In this document: positions 48,067 through 61,347 of the stretch, piece after piece | Layout: each line of letters opens with the position of its first letter | How positions within the stretch are numbered: position 1 is the first letter of the stretch | Assembly (NCBI RefSeq): GCF_037975245.1 | Contig: NC_092568.1 | Span: forward strand, 17,007,001 to 17,071,000 | Origin: Apostichopus japonicus | Taxonomy: Eukaryota > Echinodermata > Holothuroidea > Aspidochirotida > Stichopodidae | Direction of reading: 5' to 3' | DNA length: 64,000 nt | Program-made: the position numbers and the translations under genes | Notes under the pieces: model-generated | The model's database searches: none | What the model saw: only the letters and a program-made list of their open reading frames with translations | Told to the model about the DNA's origin: nothing

Positions 48067-49218
48067 AAGAATCCCTGCTGAGGAGATTCCCCTACTAGTG
48101 AGGAGGGAGACTTCGCCCGAGCCTCTGCCAATCGCAGTTAATGCAATTGAAAGATTGAAAAGAGGTGGGCCACGGTTGTATTATTCACTCTCTTTCGATC
48201 TAATGTCGTTATTTTTAAATCCATAGAAAAAATCAAGCACCATGTAAAGCTCTTTTATGATTGCATTAAGTGTTTATTTTCAGTTGGAATTTCTTACAAG
48301 AATGATTTCCCTTTTAGCATTCCTCCCATTTCATGGAGTATAATTCTTGGATCAACGTAATCTCTAATCGCCCAATGACTTGAAAGGAAATGCAAAGAAT
48401 GTTTCTATAGTTCACATGTTCTCATTAGTTTATTCCTTCACTTTGATTCAGACTTACAACAGCTCAAAGAACATTTTGTAATATGATGTTTTTTTCAAGA
48501 TTAAATAAGTTGCATGAATAAATTTGGTCAGGTGATAAAGTGAAAGGAAAGCAGCGTTCTGGACGCAAGTCAAATCATTATCAAACCCATACTCTATGAG
48601 AGGCGATTCAAATACCTCTTTTCAAATCAGCAGAAGAAGGAGGAAATTTTATCTTTATTCTGTTCATCGGAAACTTATGCAATTGAATTTCATTGTCATA
48701 GAAATATTATAAACAATGTTCATGGTTCAGTAACGTACCGGCAAATGGTATGGGAATGAAGGGAGGCGGTGAAGGGAGGGTAGCTATGACCATGAAAGAG
48801 ATGCTATTGCCTCCTATAACTTTTGTTTCACATCAGTGATTATAGCTGTTGATGTAGTCGACCATGTCATAGTGTTGACTTGTATTGCACATATTATACA
48901 AGCTATAAAAACATCCAAACCTCGTCCTCGTCACCGTCCCTTCCTCATTACCATTCAGTCTTTCACAAATGCAACAATTTTAAACGAAGTGATCAAGAAA
49001 GCTGATAATAGATCAAAATTTGATATTTATAAAGATTATTATAATATTTTGTATTAAGCTAACTACACACTTCTGTATATGTGTGGAACACAGTCATTTG
49101 GGGGCCGGGGAAAGGGGGGGGGGCCTATCCACGCAAACTGCTGCAGTTTCAGAGGATCAATAAGCACATCAGGTCACTGCGGACTTAACAAAGTCTTGTA
49201 GTTGACGAATTCCCGGTC
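46613..49218. repeat. nested re-duplication inside copy B
   Basis: 46613-47760 and 48065-49140 both align to 31541-32700 of copy A. Between them lies a fragment (47796-47980) matching 33186-33366, then a (TA)n array. The second block continues into a complete Mutator-like element. Confidence 0.8.
47981..48064. repeat. (TA)n microsatellite at duplication junction
   Basis: About 84 bp of TA exactly joining the end of the fragment matching 33366 to the restart at GGAAGAATCCC, matching 31611. Confidence 0.9.
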
Positions 49219-49962
49219 GCGATTTTTTTCCCAAACAGGTTTGCAATTACGGAGTTTTCAGCCAATCAGATTGCTCGTGACGTCAGCATAAATAATAGCC
49301 ATCGCTTGGAAGTTCGAAGACATGAATATACTGGGTTACACCACTGACACTTGATTGAGTCTAGTTAAGGGGTTTTCCTTCAATCGCCCTAACTTTACTT
49401 TTAATGCTTGGATTATATGTTGACCTCACTTATGATACATACGCTATATTTTATTTGGTTCGTGTTTACGTTATCCACTATTCGTGAGCCGTTCTATTGA
49501 AAACAGAATTCGTTTCGTGGAATGGGTAGGCCTACACTCAAAGCAACTTCACGACGCGAGTCTAGAGTAAATATACGCAAAACAGTATAGTGTATAGTGT
49601 GATATATTTCCGTCACTGCACTGTGTACAGAGTTATAATACATAAAGGCCTACAGCGCATGTGTGATGTACCCTGTACGAAACTTTCACTGTGCGATGTT
49701 ATCGATTAATGCCTTCACAGAAAACTTCGATCAAAGTAGATCATACAATACTAGTGTGCTAATTATGTCTAAACCAACTCCAAACATATCTAAATATATG
49801 TACGAAAAGCTACGGGTAATTTTGAACGGGTATATCTTCGTTGCAACAAATGGATGCAGAACCTCGAAGTGAAGTTTTCTATGGTGATGACGTAACTTTT
49901 CCGACCAATCATGAACGACTATTTACGCACACTTGCAAACCTGTTTGGGAAAAAAATTTCGC
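49219..49962. mobile_element. Mutator-like non-autonomous element, copy B
   Basis: A 744-bp element with perfect 9-bp flanks TTCCCGGTC (49210-49218 and 49963-49971). Inverted ends GCGATTTTTTTCCCAAACAG and its complement with one or two indels. No transposase. The interior includes a CCAAT/TGACGTCA-bearing stretch near the left end. Confidence 0.8.
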
Positions 49963-50577
49963 TTCCCGGTCCCCGTGTTTCCCAAATCTACTTGCATAAA
50001 CTCAAAACCCTATGAAGCCTGTTTCGGGTTTCGAATAACCGTGCTATTTCCAGCCATTCAGATCCCTCAATAAGATTAGTCACATGAAGTTCACGTGTTT
50101 GACTTAATAAGCATTGTCCCTCATTCAAAACGGTACTAAAATGTGAATAGGTTTTGTTTGTTGAAATTTCAGGCTTTCTCCAGTTCATGATCGTCTGCAT
50201 AGAATATAGTTGTAAAAGGACACAACTTACAGCAAGAACTCTCTTGCGAGCATAATCTTAAGCAACATTTTGTGAATAAGAAGATTATACGGAATCCGTT
50301 TTTCTTTTACTGCTTGCTTCGAAGTCATCGATAGTATAAGGGCTTATAAGCCTATTGTACATTTACGTCTTGGAAGGAAACGACATTCTTACTGCTTGCT
50401 GCAATGTAAACAAAGACAAGCGTGAGCTTCTTGTAAATAAAGATATTTTCAGATGCGTTGTTCTAATGAGAGTAAAACAGGATGAATAGAGATTTCGTTG
50501 AAGGCAGTGCCGTTCATTGTTACCAATAGATTGTATCCAACCAACAATACCAATTTAAGCTCGTAGAAAGTTAACTC

Positions 50578-50640
50578 GTCAAATGGTTCAGTGGGTAGAA
50601 CAGTGGACTGATAACCTGATGAACTGAGTTCGACTCCATC
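50578..50640 (+). other. tRNA-like SINE head, copy B
   Basis: Same A-box and B-box arrangement as at 34103-34165, with two substitutions. Confidence 0.45.
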
Positions 50641-53225
50641 AACGATTATACACGTTTAAAATTCTTTTTCTCTTTCAGCAGTCCACGATGGAGTCTTGAT
50701 ATATTAATTCAACTATATAATTTACTAGCTGATGTGGTGGCCGATGCTATAGAGGGTGACGAAAGACTCATTCCTTGTCGGTCGTGTAAATCGTGGCTAG
50801 GGTTCAAGACAGACCTCTGGCGATAATACCTCAGGTTGTGGCATGGTGCTTTTTTGTGGCCTAGGATCCCGTGCCATGTCTCCCTTGTTGTCGCAAAAGA
50901 ACCCGGGAGGATGCGCAGAGGGTCGGTGAAATCGACCAGAAGCGTACTAGGTGGCGTGCGTGAATCCTTGCCTTTGGCCAGAGGTGGTGACATCTCTGCG
51001 ACCGGCATGCTTGCAGCCACCGTCCACTGAATACGTGGCCTGATGAGGCGCTATTCTCCTAACAGTGAATCTACGGATGCCTTTAAAAGCCATATAATTA
51101 TTTTATATTAAAAAACACCCTGTTTCAAACTAGCGCCATCGAATTACTAAAAAGCCGTTCTATTCTTGTCACTCTGAAGGTGGAATGAATTTTATTGTTA
51201 TAGGTCATTTGCGGTAAGCCAAGCAAAACATGCAAGCAGTCATGCAGTCACAAGGGTTTGCAGGAACTTAATTAAACTTGTTTGACATACACTACCTTCA
51301 CCAAAGCAAGCATTATATTCGTTGCAGTGTTAGAGACATACAAGACCAGGAGATAAAATTTTAACAAACATAGAATTCAATCTACATCACTTTTGCAAGA
51401 AAGCAAAAGTGTCAATATTGTCCCATTCTAAGCCACAGTGTTGTAGCAAATTCTCATACCGAATAGTAGGTAGTTTCGGAAACAGTGATTCTGAAGAACT
51501 TTGTTTGAGATTCACGAAAAAATAACCCGGATTATTTTTTGATAACTTCAGGAACAAAATTAACTTTGATATGCCGTGGACCGTTAAAAACCACTGCTCT
51601 CAGTTTAGCTAGGATTGTATTCCTATAACACAATTACTTATTTTTTGTTTGTTTTTGGAATGACCCTTTAAACAGTTGAGGTTCACTAGTTATAATGACT
51701 GGACCTTTTAGTTTAGTACACAGCCCATCGGACTAGTTCCGCGGTTGCACTATACAAAACTCAATGGGAAAAATTAAGATGCAAATATATGGTCTCAAAT
51801 GACATGTTTATGATTATTACAAATTTATTAAGGACAAATGGTGTTAAATGCCATCCAAGGGTGCTCTGTTGCTAATATGAAGTTTAACGAACGTATTCTG
51901 GTTAACATCAAAACCAACGGATTAACATTAACTATAAGAACTACAATGAGGAGCCGACGTCACCATCAAGTAAGCCTAAACGAATATTCCAGAAATAAGT
52001 AACTTTAACGAAACCTATCTTGAAAAATACTGGAATAGCTACAGAAACATTATTGGACTCAAATTGTCTGTTTTTTTTTATTATAACATATCAAAACTAA
52101 AATTATGCCTTATTCATTACTAAATTGAGTTATAATGTTACAGCAAAATATATCTGTCGATCATTCTTCCATGATTGAATACCGGGGATACTTTTAAGAA
52201 AAGTCACCCAGGAAAGAACCTGGGCACGAAAACCAAACCACCGAACGTCCGATCCGCTCTCAACCCCAATCCCCTTGCATCGAGACTGTGACTGACATTG
52301 TGTGATTATCGTCAGTTGTGTATCACAATTCTCCCCGAAAGGGAACATATACTACACATGATCTTCGGGAATGCCTTCAACTCTTCGGTCGATCTGTTCG
52401 TTGTACACGTCTCATGATAAAACTAGTTTGATCTCGGAAGAATTTTATCCGATTCCTTGTTCTTTATTCTATTTGTTTTACAAGTCAATGGACTACATTC
52501 GGATGAACAATGAACAGACGAAGAAAACTGCCATTACTGGAATACCAAGTAGTCCCCGTTATGTCCAGCACGTAGCACACTAATGGATTTTATCGATACT
52601 CATTGACGAACCAGATCTTCCTTATTCGAAACAAGTTTATAACAATAGAGACTGAGAGATTAATGCCGTGCAAGTGGTGCATTTGCTTTCATATTACTGA
52701 AACCTGTACGACAAGTTGTTTACGTTATGTGAGCCGTCCAGAATTCACAGTGGTCGCTCAGCGTTTAACCGGCTTTCGGTAACACGTATCAAGCATTCAA
52801 TTATTGATGACTATATAACGACGAAAAGACATTAAGCACATGGACATTAATATCCTCTTACTTGAGGTACGTATGTGAGGCTCATTTGTATCCATTATTA
52901 CCATTTGCTGAAAAATAGACATTGCTTGCATTGTTTTTTTCGCAAACTGGAAAACCAAACTCGACCTCTTCGAGAAAACTTAACGTCCCTGAAATGCACC
53001 GTGTAATGGCATCAGGCTCGGTAGGACCAGGAACGATTATATAAGAAAACCCCTTTCATGGGTTCCAAGTGAGAAAAATAGAAGACTGAAAATTAAATTC
53101 GTTGATAATTCGTTACTTGTTAGTGGATAGATCCAGGTATGTTTTTGTATTACCCTGTTTGGTAAAAGCAACGCAAACCTTGTCACGATGTGGTTCCAAG
53201 CGGTACCATTATCTGGCAACATGAC
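50641..53225. other. duplicated unit spacer, no gene supported
   Basis: Co-linear with 34166-36780 of copy A; no exon with splice context recognised. Confidence 0.5.
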
Positions 53226-53403
53226 TAAAAGCCAATGGCTTGCCGCAAGGCGGGCGGGCGGAAATGCCCCCTCCCCCATACAAGATCTTTCATTCGCATG
53301 TGGCTGTTTCCATAAAATTTCAGCCTCTTATACCTAATTCGCCGCTGCTACAGGCATCTGTTAATGCTTGTATACCAAATAATTCTCTAATAATATCTTT
53401 ACA

Positions 53404-54463
53404 TACCCTTCTTAGAAGAGTCTAAGTTAAGGTAGCAGAAGTACACCCAACCTTCATCAGGTGTCTTTGTGATAGAGATGAACGACATATCCCCCAATAG
53501 ATAAGAACATGTTTCTTCCACCCTGCAGGGAAATAGCAACTTAAAAGTTCTTTGACAAACAAAGAACAAATGTGACAAATCAAAATATAACAGACCGATT
53601 CTCATTTGCATTGATTTTTATAGACTTAATATTTATTGCAGTACCTATTTTCCGTCATAAAGTTGGGCTTCACAAAATAATGGTGGATCGAACATGTTGA
53701 ATTTCTGAGCATGTACCTAATAAGCTATGCTTTCAGTGCTTTCTGTGTCAAGTGTGTAAATTCAGCTTGAAAATGAAAGAAAAGGAAAAATGTTTTCATT
53801 GTTATATTACAATGCTTATATCCTGCAATGGACATGGGTTTAGCAAATGTTGACTCTAAAATATTGAACCTTTTAATATGACCTAATGATGGCATTGGTT
53901 TCAGTGTTAACACTGATTACATTCTACCCTGATAATATAAAAAAAAATACAACAGAAATTCAAATGTTTCATATCCTATTGGCACTATGACATCACTTGT
54001 TAATATAATGGCAACCCAAGGCACGAGTTTTAAACCGTATCATATGCCCCAAACATGATAAAGTATTTCTTAGTTCTTAGGGGAAAAGTTCTTCACAAAT
54101 ATTTTGTGTCCGCATTTTAAAACTAAAGACTTAGTTAATAAACCTTTTAAAATGGATCACAGTAGGTCATCTGTGACGTCACGATAACATATGTTCTTCT
54201 GCAGCTTCATTAGTCATTTATCTTTATATTATGTTATAAAGTTTATAGGTTAGTGAATTACCTTGCTCTCGTAGAATACTGAAACTATGATCAACAATAA
54301 CTGCAGTACATCTAAGCCTGACAACTCTTTGGTTTGTAACAATTCCAGAGATAACAACGATAAAATAACGTCTATTTATAGGAATCCTACCTGCATTGGT
54401 TTGTGGAGATAATTGATTGCTTTCTGTTCCGATACTTCTTCTTACTCTCGTGTTGTCATCTTC
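53404..54463 (-). other. two possible exons (54463-54391 and about 53522-53405), Ig-like hint
   Basis: 54463-54391 is bounded by TTTTAG and GTAGG and reads EDDNTRVRRSIGTESNQLSP. 53522-53405 is bounded by CTGCAG and GTATG and reads, in one frame, ETCSYLLG then SFISITKTPDEGWVYFCYL, with a D-x-G-x-Y-x-C pattern like the end of an Ig domain. The phases of the two do not agree directly, so a further exon or chance must be assumed. The segment is deleted from copy A. Confidence 0.2.
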
Positions 54464-54561
54464 CTAAAACAAAACAAAACAAAGATAAAAGCTAGATTGG
54501 AATGTTATTGAAATAGTCTATTTTATAAAACACCTATTGTGAAACAAAATCAATTTACATC

Positions 54562-55548
54562 CAGTGGCGTCGCCAAGGGGGGGGGGGGCAGGGGGCACAT
54601 GCCCCCACTGGAAAACCTAGTGCCCCGAGTGCCCCCCCCCCATCTGAGATTTGTGTTTGTAAAAAAATACATATATATTTTGTTTTATTCAACTCCCATC
54701 ATCTGAGTTGGTTTTTCATAAGGACAAAGAAGCACAGTAATTCGTATTTTCTTCAAATGAGCTGCGAAAAAATGGGTGAGAGTGTTTGTTTGTCTGCTGT
54801 CTGTGTGTGTCTTTTACCTCTCGTTAATTGGATGCCTGTGAAATGCCGAAAATCCGGACCTGCTGTGAGAAGGGAGGGTACTGCAGTATGTTGCCTTGGT
54901 CTGAGATTGACAGGTTAGGAGATGACGAAATGTGAGAATGTGAGGGTCCGCAGGCACCATACTTGCCTATATTTGTGGACCCGTATATTAACCCTGTTGT
55001 GTAGGGGGTGCAGAGGTCATTTGAGGTCAGATGCTTGTAGGAACAAATGGCGAATGTTCACACCTGCATACTGAGCCATACTCGATGTGTGATCAAACTT
55101 TGGATTGCATGGTGAGATCCCTGATAGGAGCCAATAACGACGCTGGAACCTGGTACATCTTAATAGATAATGGGAGAAAACGAGAAGGACAAGAAAGGAG
55201 TCGGGGGTCATGCACACATTAATTCAACAAATGTAGGTTCCATTGATAGGGTTAGGCATAATATCGACAGCATGTGGTTCATATCCTCTGCAAAATTCTG
55301 CGCGTTGTTAAAATCATTACCTCAAAAATAGCAATTTCTGGAGATATCAGATCGAATTTAGCATCAAATGTGGCACCATTTTGCATCTAGCCCATCCTCC
55401 GTATGCGAAAATTTTCCAAAGGGGACACCCCCTCCCCTTAGACCCCTCCCCCAGGACGGCGATCCGTATCCACCTAAGTGCCCCCCATCAAATGCTGGTA
55501 CCCCCCTGTGCCCCCCCCCCCAGACTGAAAAGTCTGGTGACGCCACTG
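54562..55548. mobile_element. complete hAT-type non-autonomous element
   Basis: A 987-bp element with terminal repeats CAGTGGCGTCGCCA and TGGTGACGCCACTG (one mismatch) and a perfect 8-bp duplication TTTACATC (54554-54561 and 55549-55556). G-rich left arm, C-rich right arm, no transposase. Confidence 0.85.
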
Positions 55549-56328
55549 TTTACATCAGCCATGTATTTTAATATTTTCATACATTATTGCTTTTATATGT
55601 CAGTATAATATATACATGCAAAGAATACGAGCAGAGTTGCTTCTATACTCAATGTGTTCTATAAGTATAACCTCAAATAAGTTGCTGTTCCTATCGTAAA
55701 TATGATACGTGAAGGTTAGAATTGACTTCAGGACATACCAACAAAGACTTTAATAGAGCCATTTTATACTAGATTATTTCAATTCTAAGGTTTACTCAAA
55801 GTAAGATTGCATTGGATGTTTCACAAAATACATATAATGAACAACAGAAAACTGACTTTTAAAACAATATGGGAAGTGGAAAAGAGCCAAGAACGGTTTG
55901 CGCTAAAATAGAACTTCAACGAGAGATCTCATGGTTTATACCATGAGCTCCTTGCCGTGCACCCTTTTTCAAAGCTAGGGGAGGGGAATGGAGCGAAGGG
56001 CAAATTGCCAATTACGCTCGAATTGTTTAGGTAGGCTTGAACCTAGATGAATCAAACATGTTATAAAGTAAGGGTGTGGCTGTGAGGTGGATGGATGATT
56101 GCATTTACCATGCAAGATTTATATGTCAAATGGTGCATTCTGTGGTTTATTTAGACATAAATTAGATATATTATTAGGCCAGAACAAAAGGTTGTTCTAA
56201 TAAATGTTTTGCTTTTTTTAAATCCCCCAACTGCACAATTCAGCCTTTTTTTTTTACATATGAACAAGTTAAATGAATACCTCAAAACGAGTGGGAATTA
56301 TGAATTGACTTTTCCATATATACCATAT

Positions 56329-56460
<132 letters not shown>

Positions 56461-56795
56461 TAAGGTGGATTAAATACCAAGCTCAAAATGCATCCAAGAT
56501 ATATATTTTTGGAGCATTTGTGGTTACAAGGTGTTAATACTTTGACCTCCATTGACCTCAGATTACCTTTGACTTCGACAAGAAAAAGAGATCATGAAGT
56601 AACTAAGGTTGATCCAGCTACTAAGTATCAATTTAATCTGAGCTATAAATATGGAGTTGTCATGTTTACGAGGTTTCCATACTGACTTTCTTTGACCTAA
56701 AAATTCCGAGATTCTTATATCGCAAGAATGTGATATATATTTAATTAAGGAGAACAATAAGAAGTATCAAGTTTCTCCAACCTAATGCTTTACAC

Positions 56796-57473
56796 CAGGG
56801 CAGGATTTAGCTTGTGGGGGGCCAGAGGCCAGAATAATTTTGGGGCCCTTTCATGATTAGGCCCACTATCTAAGCGTAGCGCCATTGCAGGTCGGCGCGT
56901 AGCGCACGAAAATTTTGGCAGAAAATGCTTCCCAGATCGCTGGAAATGGCACTTCCCAGGCCTTTCAGGTTGCATCTAAACATTTTCAATTTTGAAATCT
57001 CATGTTCTGGAAATTGACTATTGTCACAATTAATACGTAAATTTCGTTTTTCTAATGCCCCTCCAGGAATCAATATTCCGTTTTCCGTAGGAATCACATG
57101 ATCGGTGGTTGATAGCTAAAACGTCATCCAAATATCTAAAGGAATGCCAATTTTTTTTTCAAAACCGACAGAATTTACATTTGTTAACACTGAATTTATG
57201 GGGTTTGTGGTGTCACATGTGTGACAAGTTACGCAAATGCCGTAGAATAAAGACCGGGCATCCTTGTAGGTCCCATGTATTTAGGGAAAGACCACCTTTG
57301 TTCAGTGTGGAGTTTCGCACAAAGATCCGTATTTTACATGTCGACCATGGACGGACGTACGGAAAGGCATCTTATGCCTCCATTTTTTTAGACACCCACA
57401 TGTGGGGGGGGGGGGCTAAATGTGGGGTGTCCGGGCCTGGGTCCCGGTGGGGCCCGCCGTAAATCCGGCACTG
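56796..57473. mobile_element. hAT-type MITE, copy B
   Basis: Orthologous to 38701-39377, 678 bp, flanks CTTTACAC and CTTTACAT. The better-preserved flank here supports 8-bp target duplication. Confidence 0.7.
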
Positions 57474-58552
57474 CTTTACATGGTGACAGAGATTTAGTGA
57501 AAAGTTCCTTTTTACGACTGTTTGGGACAAGACTGGTAAAAGCTTACCTTCATAAATCTGTACAAGTATGGTGGTGTGTAGAAATATTTGAATTATGCTC
57601 AAATCTTACAAGTCTTACGTCAATCACAACACTATATATGTGCAATATCAAGTGTGGTAAACATGATGTTTCAATCTTCTAATATGCATTGCCAAAGGTT
57701 TTAGCTGATACAAGAGATCTTATATGGAAATCCACTCTAGAATGAACATTCAAACTAAGCACATGAGGGCTCTATAAATCAAGCCGAAATTATCCCATTC
57801 TAAGTAAGTCCTGTAAATAAAAAATTTAAAAAAATCTGCGAAACATCTGGCGCTGGGCATTTAAGGAGCTATGAACATTTGATCATGTTTATGTTGATAA
57901 CACTTTATATATTGTTTTAGAGTAGGTCGTTTTAAACAGGAAGTCATCCCTTACATTTGCTCCAGGAATGTGTGTCTCTTTTACATTCATGCATCCGCGG
58001 TCGATCCTCCTTGCATTCACCTACGTCTGCATGCCTGGTTACTTTATGTCCCTTTTTGCACGTGACTCGCCCAAAGTGGAAACCCGAACATCACGGGAGG
58101 CTTTATTCTATTCGTATTTTAATTTATGATTATTATTGTTATGATTATTATTTTTTGAAGTAAACTGGCTCAAATTTTATCTGAACAATATATATATATA
58201 CCTTCATTGGTGAATTATAGCTCTCACCTTACTTAAAGACGTAAATACGATGGGTTTTAACGTTTTTGAAAATGTATCTCATGTAAAGTTACTTTCCTAA
58301 CTATACAAACTGAAGCCTCAAACCAATTTTATAGCTACACTTGTGACTGATGTAAGTGGCCCTGTTGGTTTCTTTTTCATTTTCTGTTCTGCTTTTCAGA
58401 CATATACGACAATATTTTTTCGATCTGAGAAGCTTCGAATATTATATGTGTGCGTTCCATTAGAAGTTTTGCTAATTTTAGCCCTAAAAGACAAACCTTT
58501 GATAGCATGATTGCTGACTACAATATTGAAATAGAAAAGAGTATAAATTCAA
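57474..58552. other. end of duplicated unit, no gene supported
   Basis: Co-linear with 39378-40486; no exon recognised. Confidence 0.5.
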
Positions 58553-59674
58553 GCCCGTATGCAGCTTTTCCAAGGGGGGGGGGGGGGTCGATGTTATGAA
58601 AAGTGGATCGTTTTAATGACTAACTCCGCTGGTTTCATGCCAAAGGCACGTGCATCGAGCGCCGAAGGTGCAAGCTACCCATATGCGGTCTGGGATATGC
58701 TCCACCCCACCCCGGAATATTCTTGACGTCAAACGGTGCAAACGGACGCACTTTGGGTTTAAATATAGTCCAAAAAAGAAGTCTGAAATTTAAAAATTGT
58801 TAGTCCGACCGTTGAAGCATTTCACAATGGATGTTATACAGACATTTATAGAGAAAAAGCCTTTCCGCTATAAAGATATGGAAGAAATATCGCATCAACA
58901 GGGAACGACTGGAAGAGTTGCAATGGTTAAGAACCAGTCGCGGACAAACGGAAGGATATATCATTATAATCGTACTCTCTCCATGCGGCAAGTATACTCG
59001 GCAAATGTGACATTGAACACATAATACGATATGATATAATACAAAGGTAATACATAGTCTATAGCTGAATATGACACTCTACAGGTCCATCTGACCCATG
59101 TTCTGATCCCCCAGTCAGTGTCCAACAAGATTTGATACAGTAGGAGTAGCGAGCAGCATGTAAATTAAAATTGAATTATTTTCTGGAACATCGTACAAGT
59201 TACAGCCTGGTTGTTGTCAACCCTGGTTGACAGACTGTACTTCAATTTCATCAAAATATCTTTATCAAAATGTTTCTATTTTGAACGCCATATGAGACAT
59301 TATTAAAAGCCAAAATAGGTTCATCACACAGCTACTACTGTACTATCCGAAGCGGACCATAACGGATACTGCTCCGGGGGGGGGGGGCGGGAGGCTGGTC
59401 TCAGTTAGAGCTTCACTCCCCCAGAAAAGCTTAGATGGTTTACATGTTAATGTTTAACAATTGAGAAGGAAGGAAAGATAATCGAAAGAGGTTGAGTTAT
59501 GGTATTACTATATCTCTGTTTCTATTCAAAAGAAATAATATTCGAAACCAATTGGTAAAGATGATGTAACCAACAAGTACTGATTATATACAAAAGTCTA
59601 GTATACTAATAAAGTATATGCAGTCTTTGATGTATGATGTATATAACAGTGTACAGAGACAGCAACGGATTCTT

Positions 59675-60978
59675 TTATTTCGCGTAGTGGATGAAAAATC
59701 CCTTGCAATTAAATGCAATCATTTTCTTTCTACGATAAAGCAAGACCAAAACTATAACTCTCAAGATTGGCATCAAATAGTAGCCGTCCATTATTTCCAA
59801 GATACCCTCAAGTTTAGCGACATCATTCCAGAGGAGATCAAATATATCACCATCGGGAGAGAAAGTGAATGGTGTCAGCTGTGGGTCTACTCGGAGCCTT
59901 GTGTTGGTGCCATCGCGCTGGCAAAATCCATTCTCTGGCAAAAGATAGTTGTATTCATCGCCATGAGACAGAGGTACGCAGACACGATCGTAGTAACCAG
60001 GAGTGACGTCATACATCAGGAATGATGATACCAGCTCAAAGAAATGGTAAAGGTAGTAGGTCATGACGTCATAAAAATCAAAGAACAACATGTCCAGTAT
60101 TGACCATTCATCTTGGATCTCGTCGAGGTCAAGGTTAAATGATTCTTGACCATCCAAGGTAGGAGTGAGTTCTTTCAGATCCTCGGACTGGTAGTAGGTC
60201 ATGACGTCATACAAATCAAAGAACAACATGTCCAGTGTTGACCATTCATCTTGGATCTCGTCGAGGTCAAGGTTAAATGATTCTTGACCATCCAAGGTAG
60301 GAGTGAGTTCTTTCAGATCCTCGGACTGGTAGTAAGTCATGACGTCATACAAATCAAAGAACAACATGTCCAGTGTTGACCATTCATCTTGGATCTCGTC
60401 GAGGTCAAGGTTAAATGATTCTTGACCATCCAAGGTAGGAGTGAGTTCTTTCAGATCCTGGGACTGGTCAGACTTGTCAGCATCGTCACAGTAGCCATAG
60501 TACATACATGGACTGATGAGGTAATAGTTTTCATCCATAACATCTTCGAGTTCATATGAACCTGAAAATGAAGGAAAGAATGGACACTGAGATTAAATTA
60601 GTTTATAAAAGAAAACGAACTTTAAGGTAGTCAAATATAAAACAAAAACACGGATATGTTTTGTAGATCTAGAACATATCCATCGTCATTTTATCTAAGC
60701 TAGTTTGCCAACTGGTTTAGGCTTACTATAAATAATTGCTGACCCTCTTCCACCGCTCATTGCATCATATACAACACATCAACACAGCGGCCAACTCCCG
60801 TATACCCTATCCTACTGGCAACGCCTAACTAACAACAACGCTAAATCTTCGTCGAGGAATAACGGCGAATGAATATAAATTAAAAGCTAAAATACTTACC
60901 AAAAGAGTCAATCGAGATGAAAGCAAATAACATGCACAGTATCAGAAGATACTTGTACTTGAAGGTGGTAAGAGGCAT
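59675..60978 (-). CDS. orphan secreted acidic protein, copy C, with triplicated 46-aa segment (321 aa)
   Basis: Exons 60978-60900 (79 bp) and 60561-59675 (887 bp), phase 1 junction as in A and B. Signal peptide MPLTTFKYKYLLILCMLFAF. A 138-bp unit (60054-60191, 60192-60329, 60330-60467) is repeated three times in frame, so the acidic segment DLKELTPTLDGQESFNLDLD to DLYDVMTYYQ occurs three times. A and B have one copy. The C-terminus has an extra Cys (FNCKGF). About 20 other residues differ from B. Unknown function. Confidence 0.8.
60054..60467 (-). repeat. in-frame 138-bp tandem triplication within exon 2 of copy C
   Basis: Three units of exactly 138 bp with only a few differences, 46 codons each, so the reading frame is kept. 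Each unit includes one TGACGTCA palindrome. Near-identity indicates a recent event after the segmental duplication. Confidence 0.95.
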
Positions 60979-61096
60979 TGTAGTAAGATAGCAGCGAAAG
61001 CGAAGCAGTGTTGATGAAGATAAAGTTATCTAGCAACTGATATAACACTATAACTGTTGACGATTGTTAAAGTTTTAACATTTGACACAATGACTG

Positions 61097-61104
61097 TGAC
61101 GTCA
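61097..61104. promoter_or_regulatory. CRE/ATF palindrome TGACGTCA upstream of copy C gene
   Basis: 119 bp from the ATG; third conserved instance. Confidence 0.45.
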
Positions 61105-61347
61105 ATGTAGGCGCTGACTACTAATCGAGAGTTTTTAGGAGACCGAGTGCGCGCACTGACGCTACTTTTCGAACGCACGTTAGCACAATCGCGCTCTCCT
61201 CTTATAGAGACGTCTTCCTCGGCTTGTTCCGTTATATTGATGATGTACGTGAAGTACATAAGTATACACACGTCTTATTGTTTATGTATAATTAATAAAC
61301 AATAAATAAACTCGACACGATGTATAGTATGAGGCCTATTTGAGATA

